Of a stretch of 10,607 nt of DNA, positions 1-6,097 are shown piece by piece. How positions within the stretch are numbered: the first letter of the stretch is position 1; every line of letters starts with the position of its first letter. The position numbers were made by a program, and so were the translations under genes. The stretch covers positions 1 through 10,607 of the forward strand of contig SFLE01000035.1 of the NCBI GenBank assembly GCA_004553495.1, read 5' to 3'. This stretch comes from Clostridiales bacterium. GTDB taxonomy: Bacteria; Bacillota; Clostridia; Oscillospirales; Oscillospiraceae. The notes under the pieces are model-generated. The model made no database searches. It was not told where the DNA came from and worked only from the letters and a program-made list of their open reading frames with translations.

Positions 1-613
1 CTTCTTTGTTGTCCGCTACGGTAAACTTCGTTTCTGCACAGGTGAAGTGGTTCTTCGTGGCGATCTTAACCTTATCTCCGTAGTATACCGTTATACCTTC
101 ACTAAAAGCTTCGACTTTCTCGTTATTTACCGAAACCTCCTCAATGCCCTTCGGGTAGGAGAAGGTGAGCTTATACTGAGTTTTCACGAAAGATGCCGAG
201 ATAGCCTTAAACTTAGTCGGTACATTTTCGTCATTGCTCTCTTCAACAAGAGCTTTCATGTCTTCCTCGCCCGTTACCGGATCATAGCCGGTTGCATTGA
301 GCGTATAAGTAAGCTTGGCAGTATAGCCATCCTCATCCGCAAGGGCAAGATCTTCCTTGACCTCATCGGGCACTATCAGCGAGCCGTCTTCAAAGCCCAG
401 CGCTATCGGCTCACGTACCGGTTTGGTTTCGTCCGCATTTGTGAATTCGATGGTAGCTGTTGCACTTGCCACCTCCACATTCTCCTCACCGCATTTAGCG
501 TCGATGCTAATGTTGCCCTTAACATCCGTAAAAGCCCAACCGGCAAGTATGCCGATGGAAAGAATGAGTGCGAGAGCAACTGCGATGAGTTTTACTCTTT
601 TTGTTCCTTTCAT
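1..613 (-). CDS. Secreted or membrane-anchored protein of unknown function, C-terminus cut off by the window edge
   Basis: I read this frame directly: it opens with ATG at 611-613 and runs without a stop to position 1, giving 204 visible residues. The start is supported by AAGGAG (plus-strand 621-626) seven bases upstream. The N-terminus (MKGTKRVKLIAVALALILSI) is a basic stretch followed by a hydrophobic segment to about residue 28, typical of a Sec signal peptide or uncleaved anchor; there is no lipobox cysteine. The rest is acidic and looks rich in beta strands (alternating patterns such as ASATATIEF, KLTYTLNA and YKLTFSYP), with two cysteines near residues 41 and 189. I do not recognise a family. 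It lies 51 nt after the TELL-repeat membrane protein, so it may be the last visible gene of the kinase operon. Its codons are visibly less GC-rich in third positions than those of its neighbours. It could be a cell-surface protein or pilin-like subunit; the missing C-terminus (LPXTG or not) would decide. Confidence 0.75.
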   Translation of the reverse strand, partial: MKGTKRVKLIAVALALILSIGILAGWAFTDVKGNISIDAKCGEENVEVASATATIEFTNADETKPVREPIALGFEDGSLIVPDEVKEDLALADEDGYTAKLTYTLNATGYDPVTGEEDMKALVEESNDENVPTKFKAISASFVKTQYKLTFSYPKGIEEVSVNNEKVEAFSEGITVYYGDKVKIATKNHFTCAETKFTVADNKE

Positions 614-664
614 GCTTGTTCTCCTTACATTATATTATATATAAATTTTTTGCTGACTGTTTTA

Positions 665-1426
665 TCAGAGGTCGATGTCGATCTCTTCGTCCCACACACT
701 GGTGAGTATCTGCGTATCATCGCATTTGAACTGCCTCGGAGCGCGCGGCGCAGGGTCCGGCGCCGGCTGTGCTGCACCGTTCATCGGCTTCGAGTCGTTG
801 GCAAGGAACACGGTGCGCTCATCGCCATAGTCATCCGGCATCGGTGCGTTCATGCGAACGGTGCGCTCCTCCATCGGGCTGCGCATCGGCTGCTGCGGTC
901 TTGCCGCTCCGTCGAGAAGCTCGGTCTCGTCTCCGACGCCTCGGCGCGAGCCCAGAAGCTCGGTCTCATCACCGCTGCCGCGCCGTGAGCCCAGAAGCTC
1001 CGTTTCCTCCCCGCTGCCGGCTGCGCTTGCGGGAGCACCGCGGCGGCTTTTATCCAAAAGCTCGGTGCGGTCAGCATCCTGTAGGGGAGTTGTGAGCCCG
1101 GGGTCGTAGCCGACATTGGCTCCCGCGGACGGTCTGCCGGTGGGCTCGGACGGGCGAACGCCCTTGCTCTTGCCCTTGTAAGCCTGCTTTCCGGTGAGCA
1201 GCGCCTCTATCGCTTTCGCGGCGTTTTTGCCGCTGAGGAAGCCGATGACATTTTTAATGTCGAGCTTTATCCAAATGACAACGCTTCCGATGAGCGCGAG
1301 CGCGCCGATCGCAAACGCGACTATCGCAAGGGTTCTGAGCATTGAGGTCAGCCGCGCTATTTCGTCGACCGTCATGGTCGATGCGAGCATCGGCAGGAGC
1401 GCGCCTATTTTATATGCTATGGTCAT
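665..1426 (-). CDS. Single-pass membrane protein with a seven-motif Thr-x-x-hydrophobic (TELL) cytoplasmic tail
   Basis: A 253-aa protein with one clear transmembrane helix (about residues 31-54). The lysine-rich segment after it (55-90) predicts N-out/C-in topology, so the 160-residue tail faces the cytoplasm. The tail carries repeated acidic-Thr motifs: TELL at T121, T142, T155 and T168, then TVRM (T189), TVFL (T205) and TQIL (T238). Three of them are spaced exactly 13 residues apart in the unit ETELLGSRRG plus a three-residue spacer. Thr followed by a hydrophobic residue at +3 within acidic context is a known type of FHA-domain ligand once phosphorylated, and the neighbouring genes encode a Thr kinase and an FHA protein. 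I infer a multi-site kinase substrate and docking scaffold. The start codon overlaps the kinase stop (ATGA at 1423-1426) and has a strong AGGAGG seven bases upstream, indicating translational coupling. The segment KLDIKNVIGFLSGKNAAKAI just after the helix recalls, from memory, a recurrent clostridial membrane-protein motif; no named family can be assigned. Confidence 0.85.
   Translation of the reverse strand: MTIAYKIGALLPMLASTMTVDEIARLTSMLRTLAIVAFAIGALALIGSVVIWIKLDIKNVIGFLSGKNAAKAIEALLTGKQAYKGKSKGVRPSEPTGRPSAGANVGYDPGLTTPLQDADRTELLDKSRRGAPASAAGSGEETELLGSRRGSGDETELLGSRRGVGDETELLDGAARPQQPMRSPMEERTVRMNAPMPDDYGDERTVFLANDSKPMNGAAQPAPDPAPRAPRQFKCDDTQILTSVWDEEIDIDL
899..1015 (-). repeat. 39-bp coding tandem repeat, three units (ETELLGSRRG)
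   Basis: Three in-frame 39-bp units encode residues 138-176 of the TELL-repeat protein: SGEETELLGSRRG, SGDETELLGSRRG and VGDETELLDGAAR. The DNA copies share the core agaagctc(c/g)gt(c/t)tc on the plus strand with scattered synonymous changes, so they are diverged rather than freshly duplicated. A further, less similar unit (DRTELLDKSRRG, residues 119-130) precedes them. The reading frame and the threonine are preserved in every unit. Confidence 0.85.
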
Positions 1427-3180
1427 GGCGTTACCTCCTGTCCCGTCTTCTGCTGCTTTATCTCGTCGCGGATCGTTTTATCGTTATACGCTCTGGTTAT
1501 GTTGGCATAATAACCGGCATAGCTGACCTTGAGATCGTTTATTATCTCCTTTGTCACGCTCTGGCTTGCGCCCTCTTCCGCCATCACCAGTTGATATGCC
1601 TGGTCAAGGAGTCCGAGCACCTCGTTCTGAGAAATTCCGGCGTCGCTCATATTTGTCGCGGTAGTATTGAGCATATAGCACACTGCATCGCCGGTCACGA
1701 CTTTCATATATGCATTCTCGAGGTTTTTGGCGTTTTCAACGCAGGCGCTCATCGTCTTAAACAGATCCTGAACGCTCGATGCGCTCGCTTCATTCACTCC
1801 CGCCGCGGTCTTTCCGCTGTTGAGGTACTTTACGAAGAACTCGTTCATATTGCAGAAGTTCTTCGCCATCTTGTACATCTCGGTGTCGTAATCCTTTACG
1901 CCCTCTTCATCGACGGCTTTTACGACTTTCTCGTACCACACTGTCGCTTTTTTGAGTTTCTCGCTCAGATCGGGGTCATCGCCGTAATCATAAGCATAGA
2001 AGTACATATCGCCTATCTTGCTGCACAGCTCGAGGTAATCTCTGTTGTGCTCCATGGCCATGCCATCGGCGGAATTAAGCTTTCCGTTTATAACGCCCTC
2101 GGCTTCTTTGCTGAAGCCGTCCTCCTCGTACAGATCCAGCAGCGCCATATACGCCTTCGGGTTCGCCGGCTGCAGCTCTATTGCGGCCTGACAGCTTTCT
2201 ACCGTTTTCTGCTGAACGAGCGCTTCGTAGTTCTGATCATTGAGCTCGGTTTTGGCTATCAGCAGTCCCGCTCCGGCTACGAGCATAACGCCTGCGAGCA
2301 CCACCGTTGCAATGAACAGGTTCAGCTTGCCGCGCTGCTTTTTCTTGAAGCTTGCGTCCTCTTCGTCGTAATGCTCCAGCGCATACAGCAGCTCCGCCGC
2401 GCTCTGGTAGCGGTTGTTCGGATCGGGATCGACGCAGCGCTTGATGACATTTTCAAGTCCGATGCTGACGGTCGGGTTAAACTCGCGCACCGGATGCTCC
2501 TGCATGAGCTCAACGCTCGGCGTTTTGCCCGAAAGCAGACAATACATCGTTGCGCCGAGGCTGTATATATCGCTGCGCTGGTCGGCAACGGGGTTCTGTC
2601 GTCGAAGCTGCTCTGGCGCGCCGAAGCCCTTCGTTCCCATGTTGTAATATTTCTGCCCGGGACGAAACTCTATCGCCGTGCCGAAGTCGATCAGCTTGAA
2701 GCCGCCGTCCTTTTTCCACATTATATTACTGGGCTTGAGGTCGCGGTAAATTATCGGCGGGTTATGCGCCTGCAAATAGCGCAGCGCATCGCACACCTGT
2801 AAGGCGCACTCAAGCACCTGATCCTGCGACAGCTTTCCCTCGCGCTTGAGGATCTTCGACATATCCTCGCCGTCGATATAGTCCATGATGACATATATCT
2901 TCTGACCGCGGTCGATGCTCAGCGTTCGCGGCAGAACGGGGTGGTCAACGCTCTTGAGCAGATCGCACTCGTTCTCAAGACCCTGAATGTAAGCATTGAG
3001 GTCGATCTTGCGCCCGTTCTTGTCATACTCAATGTCCGTTCTGACTTCCTTGACCGCGACCATCATGTCCATTTGCAGGTCGTTTGCCAGATAAACCTCG
3101 GACATACCGCCCTGACCGATCTTTTTAAGGATCTGGTACCGCGGATTGTTTCTCGGTATTGTACTTCCTATCTCTGCCAT
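1423..3180 (-). CDS. PknB/PrkC-like transmembrane Ser/Thr protein kinase with TPR-like extracytoplasmic domain
   Basis: A 585-aa Hanks-type kinase that phosphorylates Ser/Thr using ATP. The catalytic domain spans about residues 14-270. It has a glycine loop GQGGMSEVY (22-30), the ATP lysine in VAVKEV (K44), a catalytic loop YRDLKPSN (D147, K149, N152), DFG (165-167), an activation-loop threonine (T183) and APE (188-190); SDIYSLGATMY follows. All key residues are present, so it should be active. YRD replacing HRD is common in bacterial kinases. A short basic juxtamembrane segment leads to one transmembrane helix (286-309). The outside portion (310-585) has no PASTA repeats; residues 326-365 (AAIELQPANPKAYMALLDLY) look like a TPR helix pair and the rest is predicted alpha-helical. 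The start has GAGGAG six to seven bases upstream. It begins 12 nt after the phosphatase gene and overlaps the next gene by four bases. Likely targets are the adjacent TELL-repeat and FHA proteins (inference). Confidence 0.95.
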   Translation of the reverse strand: MAEIGSTIPRNNPRYQILKKIGQGGMSEVYLANDLQMDMMVAVKEVRTDIEYDKNGRKIDLNAYIQGLENECDLLKSVDHPVLPRTLSIDRGQKIYVIMDYIDGEDMSKILKREGKLSQDQVLECALQVCDALRYLQAHNPPIIYRDLKPSNIMWKKDGGFKLIDFGTAIEFRPGQKYYNMGTKGFGAPEQLRRQNPVADQRSDIYSLGATMYCLLSGKTPSVELMQEHPVREFNPTVSIGLENVIKRCVDPDPNNRYQSAAELLYALEHYDEEDASFKKKQRGKLNLFIATVVLAGVMLVAGAGLLIAKTELNDQNYEALVQQKTVESCQAAIELQPANPKAYMALLDLYEEDGFSKEAEGVINGKLNSADGMAMEHNRDYLELCSKIGDMYFYAYDYGDDPDLSEKLKKATVWYEKVVKAVDEEGVKDYDTEMYKMAKNFCNMNEFFVKYLNSGKTAAGVNEASASSVQDLFKTMSACVENAKNLENAYMKVVTGDAVCYMLNTTATNMSDAGISQNEVLGLLDQAYQLVMAEEGASQSVTKEIINDLKVSYAGYYANITRAYNDKTIRDEIKQQKTGQEVTP

Positions 3181-3192
3181 AGGCTCTCCTCT

Positions 3193-3960
3193 TTACACGG
3201 CGCGGACGACCACTGCCGTTATATTATCCTTCTCTCCTCTTTGCATGACGAGCGTTATCACTCTGTTTATATCGTCTCTTATCCCGTCCTCGGTAAGGGG
3301 GGCATCGGTGCGTCCGAACGCGGAAAACAGCTCGTCGTTGCTTATGAAATGCCGGAACCCGTCGGTGCACAGCAGATACGCCTCGCCGCTGCGGATGCTG
3401 CCGAAGCTCATCTCCGGAACGGTCTGCTTTGAAGCGCCGATGCATTGCAGGAGCATATTGCGCTTGGGATGTGTGCGCGCCTGCTCCGGCGTTATCGTGC
3501 CGCGGTCGAGCTCGCGCTGGATGAAGGTCTGATCCTTTGTGAGCTGGCGGGCGCCGTTTGAAATAAGGTACGCGCGCGAGTCGCCGATGTTTATAAGCTC
3601 ATACTCGCTGCCGATTATGAGCATTGCGCACAGCGTTGTGCCCAGTCGGGTGCGCGTTGACTCGCCGAAGCTGCTTATCTGACGGTTGAGCTTTTCGGCA
3701 AGCTCCTCAAGCGAGCGCTTTATGCGCTCCCAATCCGGGCCGTTAAGAAACGCGGGCAGCTTTTCATCGTACCAGCGGCTGAGCGTTTTAACGACGGTCG
3801 AGCTTGCGAGCCCGCCCTTGTCGAGACCGCCCATACCGTCGCACACTGCGGCGAGCACCACGGGCATGTCTCCGAAATGTCCTCTCTTGATGCAGACTGA
3901 ATCCTCGTTTGCAGGTCGTGTGCTGCCGATGTCAGTCTGTGCTGCGATCAAATAATTCAT
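3193..3960 (-). CDS. PP2C-family (PPM) Ser/Thr protein phosphatase
   Basis: A 255-aa soluble, metal-dependent phosphatase of the PrpC/Stp/PstP type, expected to remove phosphate from Thr/Ser on the partner kinase and its substrates in the cytoplasm. PPM motifs appear in order: IGSTRPANEDS (11-21, with D20), VCDGMGG (D41, G42), GTTLCAML (107-114), NIGDSRAYLI (124-133), LTKDQT (140-145), LLCTDGF (D200) and the terminal KDNITAVVVR (D245, N246). These include the aspartates that hold the two Mn/Mg ions. Its length matches the bacterial single-domain family (about 240-260 aa), with no membrane segment or extra domain. AAAGGA lies about nine bases upstream of the ATG. The gene sits 19 nt after the FHA gene and 12 nt before the kinase gene, the usual eraser-writer pairing in Firmicutes. 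Confidence 0.95.
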   Translation of the reverse strand: MNYLIAAQTDIGSTRPANEDSVCIKRGHFGDMPVVLAAVCDGMGGLDKGGLASSTVVKTLSRWYDEKLPAFLNGPDWERIKRSLEELAEKLNRQISSFGESTRTRLGTTLCAMLIIGSEYELINIGDSRAYLISNGARQLTKDQTFIQRELDRGTITPEQARTHPKRNMLLQCIGASKQTVPEMSFGSIRSGEAYLLCTDGFRHFISNDELFSAFGRTDAPLTEDGIRDDINRVITLVMQRGEKDNITAVVVRAV

Positions 3961-3979
3961 GACTATCCGTCCTTTCGCC

Positions 3980-5722
3980 TCATCTGATGCGGAATATGAA
4001 ATTCTCGTCTGCGAGGCAAAGTCTGCTTCCGTCTTTTATCTCAAACTCCTGCTCGGCACGGATCTCCCTGCCGTTAACAAAAGTATGGTTGAGCGAACGC
4101 ATATCCGTTATATAAAACCGTCCGCCGCGCGAGGTTATAAGCGCGTGTCTGCGGCTGACGGCGGGATTGCCGTCTATGTATATATCCGCGCCCAGCCGGT
4201 CCTTGCCGATGAGCACCTCGTCCTGCTTTATCGTGTACACATCGCCGGTGCCGCACCGCTCGAGCGTTGCCCTGACTACGGGAGCCGATCTTCTGGGCTC
4301 GGGCGCGGGCGCAGGCGCAGGCTCGAAGCGTCGAGAGCCTCTTTTAGGCTCAGGCCGATAGTCGTCCATAAATCCCGTGGGCGGCTCGTCGTATGCCGAC
4401 TGCTGCGGCTTGCGCGATACCGGCTCGGAGTAAGACGGCTCGGGCGGTTGATAATCGTCCATGAAGCCCGTAAGCGGCTCGTCAAAGTCCTGTGCGGGCT
4501 CCGGCTGGCGGGGCTGCGCATATGCGCCCGGCGCTTCTCCGAAGGAGCTCTGCTGCGGCGGCTCGTTGTACCCGCCGTAGCCGAAGTCGATGTTCGTCGC
4601 TTCGTCGTAATCGGCAACGGGCTGAGGCGGCGGGCTGAACGGCGCGGCGCCGTCATCCACCGTTGTGGGCATCTCGGGCTCAAACTTATTCTCGGCTCCG
4701 CTCACCGGAGGAGAATACGGCGGGTCGTTTTTAATCCACTGCGGCGTTTCCGCCGGTTTGGGCTCAGGCTCGGGATTTTGTCCTCCCTCTGCCCACAGTC
4801 CGGTCACCATCTCCTCGTAATTCGGAGTGCTTCCCTGCGCGGGACGCTGCGGTGCCCAGTAGCCGTTATCCGTGCCATCGTAGGAATTATCTATGCCGGT
4901 AGGCTCCTCCGCCCATTCCGACTGGAAATTCTGCGGCGAAAAGCTCGGCTGCTGCGGCATCGACGGAGCAAACGAGTCAAAGCCGCTGTAGGTCGTTTCC
5001 TCATTGTCGGGCGTTTGGGCATTGCCCCAGCCGTTTGCAAAGCCCTGAGGCTGATCAAACGGAGCGTCATACCCTCCTCCGAGCTGCTCGGGTGCGGGCG
5101 CGCCCCAGCCGTTCTGCGGCGGCGCATACTGCGCCTGCTGCTGCGATCCGTCCATACGGGCAAGCTCTCTGTCGTATGTCGCCTTATCCAGACGGCAGAC
5201 ATAGTCCGACATGGTTTTCGGCGGGAACTTTTCGATGTCTCTCAAAATGCTCTCAAGCTCGGCGACATACGCTCTGTCCTGAAGCGTAGAGAATGTCGCA
5301 AACTCGATGAGAGAGCGGATGAAGCCGTTCAAGTCACATCCGGCGACCTTGTTTACAACGGGGCGGTAAATGAACATAAGCTCCCGCGTTACCGGAGTTA
5401 TATAAACGCCCTCGACATACAGCTCAAGATTGCGCATCTGCAGCGCATATCTGTCCAGCTCCATGAGCACCCTCACGAACTGCGCGACCACCGAGGCAAA
5501 CTCCTCCTTGGTCAGTCCGTTCATGAGATAGCGCTTCAGCGGCTCGGCTGCGGGCGCGGTGAAGATGAGCTTTCCGAAGCTGCCCTTCTTGACCTTCATC
5601 ACTCCGCGGATGCCTCCGCCGGACAAAAGCTCAAGCTCGCGGGGGTTTATCTGCTCGTCTCCGCCGAGCTTGCTTTTTATCGTCAATTCTCCGTCCTTGA
5701 CGGAACATTTATACCTTGTCAT
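3980..5722 (-). CDS. FHA-domain protein with conserved N-terminal domain and long Pro/Gln-rich linker
   Basis: A 580-aa, probably cytoplasmic protein and the first gene of the kinase operon. Residues 1-180 form a folded alpha/beta domain ending in SDYVCRL; from memory it resembles the DUF6382-type domain found before FHA domains in Firmicutes, which I could not test. Residues 190-480 are a low-complexity linker rich in Pro, Gln, Tyr and acidic residues, with repeated acidic-Thr-Gly motifs: EEPTGID (T275), MVTGLW (T307), DEPLTGFMDDY (T418) and DEPPTGFMDDY (T449), plus DEATNID (T376). Residues 482-580 are an FHA domain with the pThr-binding signature GKDRLGADI (506-514), VSRRHA (522-527) and SLNHTFVNG (543-551). 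It should read phosphothreonine, either on the neighbouring membrane protein or in its own linker. No transmembrane segment is present. The start ATG has GGAGG six bases upstream, and no other gene lies between it and the terminator at 6010. Confidence 0.92.
   Translation of the reverse strand: MTRYKCSVKDGELTIKSKLGGDEQINPRELELLSGGGIRGVMKVKKGSFGKLIFTAPAAEPLKRYLMNGLTKEEFASVVAQFVRVLMELDRYALQMRNLELYVEGVYITPVTRELMFIYRPVVNKVAGCDLNGFIRSLIEFATFSTLQDRAYVAELESILRDIEKFPPKTMSDYVCRLDKATYDRELARMDGSQQQAQYAPPQNGWGAPAPEQLGGGYDAPFDQPQGFANGWGNAQTPDNEETTYSGFDSFAPSMPQQPSFSPQNFQSEWAEEPTGIDNSYDGTDNGYWAPQRPAQGSTPNYEEMVTGLWAEGGQNPEPEPKPAETPQWIKNDPPYSPPVSGAENKFEPEMPTTVDDGAAPFSPPPQPVADYDEATNIDFGYGGYNEPPQQSSFGEAPGAYAQPRQPEPAQDFDEPLTGFMDDYQPPEPSYSEPVSRKPQQSAYDEPPTGFMDDYRPEPKRGSRRFEPAPAPAPEPRRSAPVVRATLERCGTGDVYTIKQDEVLIGKDRLGADIYIDGNPAVSRRHALITSRGGRFYITDMRSLNHTFVNGREIRAEQEFEIKDGSRLCLADENFIFRIR
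4312..4480 (-). repeat. Linker motif repeat DEP(L/P)TGFMDDY
   Basis: Two near-identical 11-residue segments (residues 414-424 and 445-455 of the FHA protein) lie 31 residues apart, each followed by a proline-rich stretch (QPPEPS and RPEPK). On the plus strand both show as (g/a)tagtcgtccat-like and gataatcgtccat-like blocks. More divergent members (EEPTGID, DEATNID) lie earlier in the linker. The conserved element is an acidic residue, then Thr-Gly, then hydrophobic and acidic residues. Confidence 0.6.
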
Positions 5723-6009
5723 TTTTCCTCCAAGTGCAGGGAGAACCCCCTCCCCAATATCTGAGTGATTTTACCACGGATGATACTACATATGTTTTTA
5801 TATGCAGTTTTGTCTCGATTTTCGGCAAAATTTGCATGAATAAAACGTAAATTTGTAACCAAAATGTAATCGTAACCAACACCTGTATTGACATCTTTGC
5901 CTCGGCGGGAATTTTGCCGGTTCGCGCCGCTCTTTACCGGCGGCAAAACTATACTCAAAAAGTGCCGTTTTCGGCGCAAAATGCGCGGATGGTTTTGTAA
6001 AAAGGCAGA
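5723..6009. other. Noncoding region upstream of the FHA operon
   Basis: About 290 bp without a credible gene. Short minus-strand frames here overlap the FHA start and lack ribosome binding sites or recognisable composition. It must hold the FHA-operon promoter, but no convincing sigma-A pair is visible: TATAAA (read on the minus strand near 5800) lacks a well-spaced -35. Visible structure includes a direct repeat GTAACCAA at 5855-5862 and 5872-5879 (offset 17 bp) and an inverted repeat TTTTGCCG (5912-5919) / CGGCAAAA (5941-5948). Confidence 0.5.
5728..5732 (-). promoter_or_regulatory. Ribosome binding site of the FHA gene
   Basis: Read on the minus strand, GGAGG followed by AAAA lies about six bases before the ATG at 5720-5722. 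It fixes the start of the first gene of the kinase operon. Confidence 0.75.
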
Positions 6010-6052
6010 AAAAAGACCCCGACGATATCTCTCATATCATCAGGGTCTTTTT
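6010..6052 (-). terminator. Bidirectional intrinsic terminator after the LytTR gene
   Basis: AAAAAGACCC (6010-6019) pairs perfectly with GGGTCTTTTT (6043-6052). The stem continues through a mostly complementary inner arm (gacgatat / atatcatc, two mismatches) to a CTCTC loop. The A and T runs at the two ends give a U-tract in either direction. It lies 45 bp past the stop of the LytTR gene, so it should end that transcript and insulate the FHA operon. Confidence 0.88.
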
Positions 6053-6097
6053 CGTTTTGAGGGGCACTGTACCGCACCGCCGAAAGAGGCGAATGCG

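Noticed and set aside
629..639. Overlapping TATAAT sequences (minus strand) before the truncated secreted gene
   Set aside because: There is no -35 at proper spacing and transcription would begin at the ribosome binding site; more likely just AT-rich intergenic DNA within the operon.
47..988. A 313-codon plus-strand open frame
   Set aside because: It lies antisense to the secreted protein and the TELL-repeat protein, has no ribosome binding site and reads as Arg/His-rich shadow sequence.
1342..2802. A 486-codon plus-strand open frame
   Set aside because: It is antisense to the kinase gene, whose motifs are all intact; the length reflects codon bias of the real gene.
3959..5764. A 601-codon plus-strand open frame
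   Set aside because: It is antisense to the FHA gene, with Arg/Leu-rich composition typical of a complementary-strand shadow.
5888..5893. Perfect TTGACA on the plus strand
   Set aside because: No -10 box follows at 16-18 bp, and no plus-strand gene or clear small RNA lies downstream before the terminator.
5719..5979. Short minus-strand frame of 86 codons upstream of the FHA gene
   Set aside because: It overlaps the FHA start out of frame, has no ribosome binding site and no domain-like composition.
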